Part shown: positions 1 through 7,021 of the stretch, one piece after another
How the letters are laid out: every line of letters starts with the position of its first letter
How positions within the stretch are numbered: the stretch's first letter is position 1
NCBI GenBank assembly: GCA_014879845.1
Contig: JACSRI010000058.1
Coordinates: forward strand, 1-57,372
DNA: 57,372 nucleotides
Origin: Opitutaceae bacterium
GTDB lineage: Bacteria; Verrucomicrobiota; Verrucomicrobiia; Opitutales; Opitutaceae
Direction: 5' to 3'
Position numbers and translations under genes: made by a program
Notes under the pieces: generated by a model
Database searches by the model: none
The model's input: only the letters and a program-made list of their open reading frames with translations
What the model was told of the DNA's origin: nothing

Positions 1-848
1 GCGTCGTCGTCGGCCGCGGGCTCGGGGTAGTCGTAAGCGAAGGTGTTGAGCATCTCCTCGATGCGCACGGCCCCTGCCGGCGGGAGCTGCTTGGCGGCGA
101 TGGCGCGCACCACGTCGCCGTAGCTGGTCGTGGCGACGTCGATGGGGAAACTCGAGTTGGGGCGGCGCTCGGCGGGCAGGTAGGCGGCCTCGGCCTGGTC
201 CTGATTGCGCGTCGGCGTGGCAAAGCGCGCCAACGCGTAGGTGGCGTCGCGCAGGTCGAGTTCGAGGAACGTGCGGCGTGCGGCGGCGGCGGCGAGTCGG
301 GCGCGTTCCGTCGCGGCGGCCTGTGCTGCTGCGGCGGCGGCAGCCTCCTCTTCGGCGGCGTACTTTCGCTCGCTGACGAAGACCACGAGCATGAAGCACG
401 CGGCGGAGAGCGTCATCACCCAGAAATACGACAGGCTGGGCTCGCGGCGTCGGCGCGCGGCGGCCGATCGCTCGGTGTAGGTCGACGCAGCTGCGGCCGC
501 GGCGGGATGGCGCGCGCCGTTGCGAGGCGGCTGGATGGCCGCCGGGGTGGCCCGGGGACCGGGGAAAGCGACGACGGTGTCGCGGATGGCGGCCTCGTGA
601 TGGGGCCCATGGCCATTGACCCCGGCGAGGAAGGCGACCGGCTCGACCTCCGGCAGCGGTTCGGCGGCGAGCGCCGCTGCGAGTTCGTCGGCCGCGTGCC
701 GGATGTCGTCCACGGCGGATTGCAGTTCCGGGCGCTGGGCCACGGCGGCCGCGATCCAGGCGCGTTCGTCGCCCTCGAGTTCGCCGAGGGCGAACGCGGT
801 CAGGCGCGGGTCATCGGGCGAAAGCATGGTGGCAGCGATGCGGTTCAT
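1..848 (-). CDS. Membrane-anchored von Willebrand factor A (YfbK-type) protein, N-terminal part, cut by the window edge
   Basis: The frame stays open from the ATG at 848 to base 1, giving 282 codons with no stop. The first ~100 residues are acidic and helical, like the cytoplasmic part of anti-sigma factors. After an RRRR stretch comes one membrane segment at about residues 138-157 (YFWVMTLSAACFMLVVFVS). An Ala-rich coiled stretch follows, then the start of the YfbK-type N-terminal region, with DVATTSYGDVVRAI and QLPPAGAVRIEEML ending in FAYDYPEP. The vWA domain itself would lie beyond base 1. The start overlaps the sigma-factor stop as ATGA, so the two are translationally coupled. A role as the sigma factor's membrane regulator is inference from this pairing. 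Confidence 0.8.
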   Translation of the reverse strand, partial: MNRIAATMLSPDDPRLTAFALGELEGDERAWIAAAVAQRPELQSAVDDIRHAADELAAALAAEPLPEVEPVAFLAGVNGHGPHHEAAIRDTVVAFPGPRATPAAIQPPRNGARHPAAAAAASTYTERSAAARRRREPSLSYFWVMTLSAACFMLVVFVSERKYAAEEEAAAAAAAQAAATERARLAAAAARRTFLELDLRDATYALARFATPTRNQDQAEAAYLPAERRPNSSFPIDVATTSYGDVVRAIAAKQLPPAGAVRIEEMLNTFAYDYPEPAADDD

Positions 849-1471
849 TTCGGCTGGGCCGCCCATTCGCGGCGCAGGGTGTGGATGGCGGTGTGGATAA
901 GGAAGCCGACGTTGCCGATGGAGAGCGACGTGATGCGGCTGATTTCCTTGTAGCTGAAGCCATTCTGAAACTTCAGGCGGATGACCTCCTGCTGGTTGTG
1001 GGGCAGGCGGTCGATCAGGTGCAGGATGGCCTCGTGGGTCTCATGGTGCTCGAGCGTGGAGCCGGGACGCGGCTCATGGGCGGTGACGCGCTCGGCCTCG
1101 CCCTCCTCGAAACGCGTCATGCGCACCTCCTTGCGGTGGACATCGAAGGCGCGGTGCCGGCACACGGTGAAGAGCCACTCGGCCAGATGGCCGTCGATCT
1201 CCTCGGGCGGCTGGGCCATGAGGCGGAGGAAGGTGTCCTGGACGATGTCGCGGGCGCGGTCCGGGTCGCCGATGAGTCGGGTGGCATAGCGCAGGAGTTG
1301 CGCCTGGTAGCGCTCGACGGCCGAGCGCACGAAAGGAGCGTGTTCATGCTGACTGTGTTTCGCGGCTGGGGTATCCGGATTCACGGTGTCGTTTCTGCTC
1401 CTTATACGATGATCGGGACGGTTTCTTAGGAACGCCGCGCGCCGGCGGGTTTTGAGGCGAGATGTAAACAT
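845..1471 (-). CDS. ECF-like sigma-70 family RNA polymerase sigma factor
   Basis: This 208-residue protein has sigma region 2 at about residues 50-115 (GDPDRARDIVQDTFLRLM, then WLFTVCRHRAFDVHRK) and region 4 at about 150-205 (LPHNQQEVIRLKFQNGFSY, then a helix-turn-helix ending HTLRREW). It should direct RNA polymerase to a dedicated promoter set. The ATG at 1471 was chosen because GAGGGTG sits just upstream; the frame continues further 5' but without a better start. The stop overlaps the start of the vWA protein by four bases. The signal it responds to is unknown; the coupled membrane protein is the obvious candidate regulator. Confidence 0.88.
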   Translation of the reverse strand: MFTSRLKTRRRAAFLRNRPDHRIRSRNDTVNPDTPAAKHSQHEHAPFVRSAVERYQAQLLRYATRLIGDPDRARDIVQDTFLRLMAQPPEEIDGHLAEWLFTVCRHRAFDVHRKEVRMTRFEEGEAERVTAHEPRPGSTLEHHETHEAILHLIDRLPHNQQEVIRLKFQNGFSYKEISRITSLSIGNVGFLIHTAIHTLRREWAAQPK

Positions 1472-1473
1472 AT

Positions 1474-1480
1474 CACCCTC
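1474..1480 (-). promoter_or_regulatory. Ribosome binding site of the sigma factor
   Basis: GAGGGTG on the minus strand, with the GAGG core five bases before the ATG at 1471. It decides the sigma start and stands out because most genes here have no such motif. Confidence 0.7.
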
Positions 1481-1497
1481 GCGCGCGACGTTCAAAT

Positions 1498-1509
1498 GAC
1501 AGGACTGTC
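1498..1509. promoter_or_regulatory. Palindrome in the sigma/DUF6807 divergent promoter region
   Basis: GACAG-GA-CTGTC is a 5-2-5 inverted repeat 27 bases upstream of the sigma start and within the 114-base gap between two divergent genes. It could be an operator; no regulator is identified. Confidence 0.3.
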
Positions 1510-1585
1510 CGAAATCGACCGGCGTTGACGCCCGGGCGGCGTACCGGCACCCCCACGGCGACGGGTGCGGTGTGCACCCGGCCCT

Positions 1586-2593
1586 ATGTCGACTCCCCCG
1601 ATTCCTGCCTGGGTGATGGCGCCTGCCGTGCGTCTCACCGTCGTGTCGCTGGCTCTGGTGACCGCCCTCGCCCGGCCGGCCGAAGCTGCGGATTCGCGGG
1701 GTGGGGTCGAGATGGTGCGCGGGGAGGGGACGATCGACGCCCGGATCGATGGTCAGCCAGTCTTTTCCTATGTGGTGGTGCCGCGCGTCGAGGGCGGCCA
1801 TGGCGCAGAGTTCACGCGCGGCGGCTATCTCCACCCGGTCCGATCGCCGAACGGCGTGCTCGTGACCGACGCGTTTTCGCACGATCATCCCCACCAGACC
1901 GGCCTGTTTGCGGCGTGGACGGCGACGCGGTTCCGCGGGCACGAGGTTGATTTCTGGAATCTCGGCAAAAAGCTCGGCCGGGTCGAACCGGCCGGCGTGG
2001 AGCGCACCTGGAGCGGACCGGCCGAGGGCGGCCTGGTCGCGCGGCATCGTTACGTCGATCTCACCGGTGCCGAGCCGGTGACCGTCCTGGATGAGTGGTG
2101 GCAGGTGACCGTGCATCGCACCGAGCCGGGTGACCCGCGGATCATGGACATCGAGATCCGCCAGGCTCCCGCGGGCGACGAGACGCTGGAACTGTTGGAG
2201 TATCGCTACGGTGGATTCACCTTTCGCGGCCACGCCCGGTGGCTCGAGACGCGACGCATCGACCTGCTCACGTCCGAGGGCGTGCGCGATCGCGTGCAGG
2301 CCAACGGCACACGCGTGCGGTGGTGCGCGATGGCCGGAGCGGTCGACGGCGCCGTGGCCGGCCTGGCCATCCTGGGCCACCCGTCAAATGTTCGGGCGCC
2401 GCAGCCGATCCGCGTGCATCCGTCGATGCCGATGCTTAATTTCGCGCCCACGCAACTTGGCGCTTTTGCGATCGTGGCAGGCTCCACGCACCTCGCGCGC
2501 TACCGCATCGTTGTTTTTGACGGCCCGCCCGACGCCGCGATGCTGGAGGCCGAGTGGCAGCGCTACGCTAAGCTTCCCGTCGGGAAACCCTGA
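1586..2593 (+). CDS. Exported DUF6807 (PmoA-like) protein
   Basis: This 335-residue protein starts with a signal peptide (hydrophobic run near residues 12-28, cleavage probably after RPAEA). The mature part has the DUF6807 hallmark: a GGYLHPVRSPNG stretch followed by SHDHPHQTGLFAAW. The fold is expected to be beta-rich and periplasmic. The family is common in Verrucomicrobiota and Planctomycetota and often lies near sugar-degradation genes; despite the name PmoA no methane-oxidation role is established. No Shine-Dalgarno is visible. The ATG at 1586 is preferred over the one at 1565 because it gives a compact signal peptide. It is divergent from the sigma gene. Confidence 0.8.
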   Translation: MSTPPIPAWVMAPAVRLTVVSLALVTALARPAEAADSRGGVEMVRGEGTIDARIDGQPVFSYVVVPRVEGGHGAEFTRGGYLHPVRSPNGVLVTDAFSHDHPHQTGLFAAWTATRFRGHEVDFWNLGKKLGRVEPAGVERTWSGPAEGGLVARHRYVDLTGAEPVTVLDEWWQVTVHRTEPGDPRIMDIEIRQAPAGDETLELLEYRYGGFTFRGHARWLETRRIDLLTSEGVRDRVQANGTRVRWCAMAGAVDGAVAGLAILGHPSNVRAPQPIRVHPSMPMLNFAPTQLGAFAIVAGSTHLARYRIVVFDGPPDAAMLEAEWQRYAKLPVGKP

Positions 2594-2652
2594 AACCGTA
2601 GCCGTGGGGGCGGCGTCCTCTTCCTTCGCAGGGTTGTCCCACTTTTGATTCC

Positions 2653-4062
2653 ATGGCGCGTTCCAGCAACTGGGTTGGCAAAACCATCGTCATCCTTCTC
2701 GTCCTCGGCGGAGCCGGGGCGGGCGGGTGGTATTATTTCGGCGGCAAGGCGGCCACGCCCCCGCGCATCCAGTCGGCGAGCGTGCAGCGGGGGGCGATCA
2801 TCCAGGCGGTTACGGCGACCGGCCAGCTGGAGACGATGGTCAAGACCGACGTCAGCAGCCAGATCTCCGGTCGCATCACCGAAGTTCACGTCGACTACAA
2901 CAGTCCGGTCAAGCAGGGCGACGTGCTCGCGCGCCTCGATCCCGCGACCTACGAGGCGGCGGTGACCCAGGCGGAGAACGAACTCCTGAATGCCAAGGCC
3001 AACTACCGACTGGTGCGCGCCAACGCCGACCGCTCGGCCGTGCTTTTCGGGCAGAAGTTGATCTCCCAGGCCGACCTCGATCAGGTCCAGGCCCAGCTCG
3101 AGCAGGCCGAGGTGCAGATCAAGATCCGCGAGGCCGCACTCGAGAGCCGGCGGACCGACCTCAGCCGGTGCACGCTCTATGCTCCGATCGACGGCATCGT
3201 CATCGATCGCCTCGCCGACGTCGGCAAGACCGTCGCCGCCTCGCTCAACGCACCGACGCTCTTCACCATCGTGAACGATCTCACGAAGATGCAGATCAAC
3301 GCCGCGGTCGCCGAGGCCGACATCGGCAATGTGAAGCTCGGGCAGGACGTCGAGTTCACCGTCGACGCCTTTCCCGGTGAGAAGTTCGGGGGGCGCATCA
3401 TCCAGATCCGCAACCTGCCGGTCACGGCGCAGAACGTGGTCGTCTACGCCACGATCATCGAGGTCGCGAACGAGCGGTTGAAGCTGAAGCCCGGTATGAC
3501 GGCGAACGTGCAGATCATCATCGAGCGACGCGACAACGCCCTGCGCGTGCCCAACGCCGCGATGCGCGCCCGCATCCCCGACGAGTTCCTTCCGCCGCCC
3601 CCGGCCACTCCGGCCGCCGCGCCCGGCACCGCCCAGGCCGCGCCCGCGGCCGCGGCGGCCCCGGCCGATCCGCGCGAGCAGTTTCGCGCGCTCATGCGTG
3701 AGACCGGAGGCGATTGGGAAAAGGCCCGCGCTCTCGCCGCTGAGCGTGGTATCCAATTGCCGGAGCGACGTGGCGGAGGCGGCGAGGGCGGAGGTCGCCG
3801 CGAACGCTCCGGCTCATCGGCCGCGACGCCCACCATCGTCACGCGCACACTCTACAAGCTGATCGAGGACGGCCCGAAACCGAAGATCGAGGCGGTGACG
3901 GTCAAGCTCGGCATCACCGACGGCAGCGTCACCGAGGTGCTCGAGGGGCTGCAGGAGAAGGACGTCGTCGTCACGAGCTTCACCGTGCCCGGGGCCGCGG
4001 CGTCCGCCTCGACCGCGCCCACCGGCTCCAGCCCGTTTGGCGGCGGCCCGCGTCGGTTCTGA
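2653..4062 (+). CDS. macA: MacA-like periplasmic adaptor of an ABC efflux pump
   Basis: This 469-residue protein has an N-terminal membrane anchor (about residues 8-30). It has the membrane-fusion order: lipoyl half (SGRITEVHVDYNSPVKQGDVL), helical hairpin (about residues 105-170), second lipoyl half (APIDGIVIDR) and beta-barrel (LKPGMTANVQI). Such adaptors link an inner-membrane MacB to an outer-membrane TolC-type channel. It is the first gene of a three-gene run with the ATPase and permease. Unusually, an Ala/Pro-rich and Gly/Arg-rich stretch of about 75 residues (about 312-390) separates LRVPNAAM from the final beta domain (KLGITDGSVTEV). No TolC gene is present here. Confidence 0.9.
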   Translation: MARSSNWVGKTIVILLVLGGAGAGGWYYFGGKAATPPRIQSASVQRGAIIQAVTATGQLETMVKTDVSSQISGRITEVHVDYNSPVKQGDVLARLDPATYEAAVTQAENELLNAKANYRLVRANADRSAVLFGQKLISQADLDQVQAQLEQAEVQIKIREAALESRRTDLSRCTLYAPIDGIVIDRLADVGKTVAASLNAPTLFTIVNDLTKMQINAAVAEADIGNVKLGQDVEFTVDAFPGEKFGGRIIQIRNLPVTAQNVVVYATIIEVANERLKLKPGMTANVQIIIERRDNALRVPNAAMRARIPDEFLPPPPATPAAAPGTAQAAPAAAAAPADPREQFRALMRETGGDWEKARALAAERGIQLPERRGGGGEGGGRRERSGSSAATPTIVTRTLYKLIEDGPKPKIEAVTVKLGITDGSVTEVLEGLQEKDVVVTSFTVPGAAASASTAPTGSSPFGGGPRRF

Positions 4063-4072
4063 TCGATCGCCC

Positions 4073-4873
4073 ATGGCCACGCCGCCCTCCGCTCCGAGCG
4101 TTCGTCCCGTCGTCCGCCTCGTCGACATCCACAAGGTCTACCATTCCGGCGAGATCGAGGTGCACGCGGTGCGCGGGGTGTCTCTCGACATCATGCCCGG
4201 CGAGTTCGTCGCCGTCATGGGTGCGAGCGGCTCCGGCAAGTCGACCCTTATGAACACGGTTGGCTGCCTCGATCGTCCGACCCGCGGCAGCTACCTCCTC
4301 GATGGCGTGGATGTCTCGGTGCTCGACCGCGACGAACGCGCCGACATCCGCAACGAGAAGATCGGCTTCGTCTTCCAGGGGTTCAATCTGCTGGCGCGCA
4401 CCACCGCGCTGGAGAACGTCGAGCTGCCCATGCTCTACGCGCATCCGCGCATCCGGGCGCGGGAGATGCGGGAGCGCGCCATGCAGGCCCTCGATATCGT
4501 CGGCCTGGCCAACCGGCACGACCACCTGCCCAGCCAGCTCTCGGGCGGCCAGCAGCAGCGCGTCGCCATCGCGCGCGCCCTCGTCAACCGCCCGCAGGTC
4601 GTCCTCGCCGATGAGCCCACCGGCAACCTTGACAGCAAGACCTCCGTCGAGGTCATGGGCGTTTTTCAGCGCCTCAATGAATCCGGCATCACCATCGTGA
4701 TGGTGACCCACGAACTCGACATCGCGCACTACTGCAAACGCACGATCGTCATGCGCGACGGTCGCGTGGTGCGCGATGAGCCGGTCGCCCGCCGTCTGAT
4801 GGCCGACGAGGAGATGAAGAAGCTGCAGGCCGCCGAGGCCGAGGCCAAGCTCATCGCCGGCGCCTCCGCCTGA
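4073..4873 (+). CDS. MacB-type ABC transporter ATP-binding protein
   Basis: This 266-residue nucleotide-binding subunit has Walker [11 protein letters not shown]-loop FVFQGFNLL, signature LSGGQQQR, Walker [10 protein letters not shown] and switch histidine VTHE. It powers the MacA/MacB efflux complex. In E. coli the ATPase and permease are one polypeptide; here they are separate, as in the LolD/YtrE style. The ATG at 4073 lies 10 bases after the adaptor stop. An in-frame ATG at 4037 would lie inside the adaptor and only adds unconserved residues. A charged C-terminal helix (about residues 240-266) follows the core. Confidence 0.93.
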   Translation: MATPPSAPSVRPVVRLVDIHKVYHSGEIEVHAVRGVSLDIMPGEFVAVMGASGSGKSTLMNTVGCLDRPTRGSYLLDGVDVSVLDRDERADIRNEKIGFVFQGFNLLARTTALENVELPMLYAHPRIRAREMRERAMQALDIVGLANRHDHLPSQLSGGQQQRVAIARALVNRPQVVLADEPTGNLDSKTSVEVMGVFQRLNESGITIVMVTHELDIAHYCKRTIVMRDGRVVRDEPVARRLMADEEMKKLQAAEAEAKLIAGASA

Positions 4874-4895
4874 CCCCGGTCCGCCTTACCGCACG

Positions 4896-6104
<1,209 letters not shown>

Positions 6105-6180
6105 TTTCCGCGCGCCGCCGGCGATCTCCGGGGCGGTCGCGGCCACGCGCGGAGCATGCCGTCCGGGGCTTCGGCTCGTG

Positions 6181-6211
6181 TTTTCCCTCGAAAAACCTGC
6201 ATTTTCCCTCG
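6181..6211. repeat. Direct repeat TTTTCCCTCG, two copies 21 bases apart
   Basis: TTTTCCCTCG occurs exactly at 6181-6190 and 6202-6211, about two helical turns apart and just upstream of the proposed promoter of the SWIB gene. The arrangement fits a dimeric regulator site; this is inference. Confidence 0.4.
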
Positions 6212-6221
6212 GGGGATTTGC

Positions 6222-6249
6222 TTGATTCCCTCTGAGACGCAGCTAATTC
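6222..6249 (+). promoter_or_regulatory. Possible sigma-70 promoter of the SWIB gene
   Basis: TTGATT (6222-6227) and TAATTC (6244-6249) are separated by 16 bases and end 10 bases before the ATG. This is one of the few AT-richer gaps in the window. It implies a very short leader. Confidence 0.4.
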
Positions 6250-6259
6250 ACGAACTCGT

Positions 6260-6529
6260 ATGCCAAAAAAATCTGCTCGGAAACCCAACGCTGCTTTCAT
6301 GAAGCCGGTTACCCCGGATGAGAAGCTCGCCGCAGTTGTCGGCGCGAAGCCGATGCCCCGGACCGAAATCACCAAGAAGATCTGGGACTACATCAAGAAG
6401 AACAAGCTGCAGGACGCCAAGGTCCGCACGAAGATCAATGCCGACGAGAAGTTGAAGCCCGTCTTCAACGGCAAGTCGTCGGTCTCGATGTTCGAGATGA
6501 CCAAGCTCGTCAGCGGGCACCTCTCGTAA
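6260..6529 (+). CDS. SWIB/MDM2 domain protein
   Basis: This 89-residue basic protein is essentially one SWIB domain. It has a Lys-rich N-terminal tail, then PMPRTEITKKIWDYIKKNK, DADEKL-type helix and FEMTKLVSGHLS. SWIB domains are best known in eukaryotic SWI/SNF chromatin remodellers and MDM2. Small free-standing versions occur in Chlamydiae and Verrucomicrobiota, where a chromatin or DNA-topology role has been suggested. No ribosome binding site is visible. A strong terminator follows and the gene is monocistronic. Confidence 0.92.
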   Translation: MPKKSARKPNAAFMKPVTPDEKLAAVVGAKPMPRTEITKKIWDYIKKNKLQDAKVRTKINADEKLKPVFNGKSSVSMFEMTKLVSGHLS

Positions 6530-6554
6530 TCAGCCTCTCGATACAGCGATTTGG

Positions 6555-6592
6555 AGAGCCCGCGGGTAAAGACCCGCGGGCTCTTCGCTTTT
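6555..6592. terminator. Bidirectional terminator between the SWIB gene and the 71-residue protein gene
   Basis: A perfect 13-bp stem (AGAGCCCGCGGGT, 6555-6567, pairing with 6572-6584) with an AAAG loop is followed by TCGCTTTTCT on the plus strand. It lies between two convergent genes and can serve both. Confidence 0.85.
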
Positions 6593-6648
6593 CTGGGGCG
6601 CGCGCCGCCCGGAACGGGGTGGTGAGGCGCACCAGGTTTCTGGATACC

Positions 6649-6864
6649 TCAGCCGAGCGGACGCGGAAACGCGGGCGAGCCCGCCGGCGGCTGGTCCTCG
6701 AGCACGCGCAGGCCGCGTCCATGCGCCCAGTTGCGGGCAGCCTTGCGATTGTGGAAGACAATCGGGCTGACCGCGGCGTGGGTGGACGGGTCGAACAGCT
6801 TGAAGACACCGCCGGAAATCTCCTCGAGGATCGCGTCCTTGAAGCCGACGTTTGGGTGGATCAT
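6649..6864 (-). CDS. Small protein of unknown function (71 residues)
   Basis: No family is recognised. The ATG at 6864 has AGAGG four bases upstream, one of the few clear Shine-Dalgarno sites in the window, which supports expression. The sequence starts MIHPNVGFKDAILEEISGG, then GVFKLFDPSTHAAVSPIVF and a basic HNRKAARNWAHGRG segment. The tail is Pro-rich and probably disordered. No signal peptide or membrane segment is visible. It is divergent from the helicase gene and convergent with the SWIB gene. Confidence 0.6.
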   Translation of the reverse strand: MIHPNVGFKDAILEEISGGVFKLFDPSTHAAVSPIVFHNRKAARNWAHGRGLRVLEDQPPAGSPAFPRPLG

Positions 6865-6868
6865 GCCA

Positions 6869-6873
6869 CCTCT
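6869..6873 (-). promoter_or_regulatory. Ribosome binding site of the 71-residue protein
   Basis: AGAGG on the minus strand four bases before the ATG at 6864. It fixes the start and excludes the longer in-frame reading. Confidence 0.6.
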
Positions 6874-7021
6874 GGTTTCGGCACCGCACGGCGATCGCTT
6901 TAGGCACGACGGGCCTGAGTAAACACCCCAGGCCGCCGCGGACGCAGGACGGCGCGGCGGGGAGTGCGCGCGGCCTTCGACGTTGGACATTCGGCGGCGG
7001 GCGCGCACCGTTCACGCAGCC

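Noticed and set aside
1472-2380. N-terminal extension of the sigma factor on the minus strand
   Set aside because: It runs antisense through the DUF6807 gene and lacks homology; the ATG at 1471 has a strong ribosome binding site.
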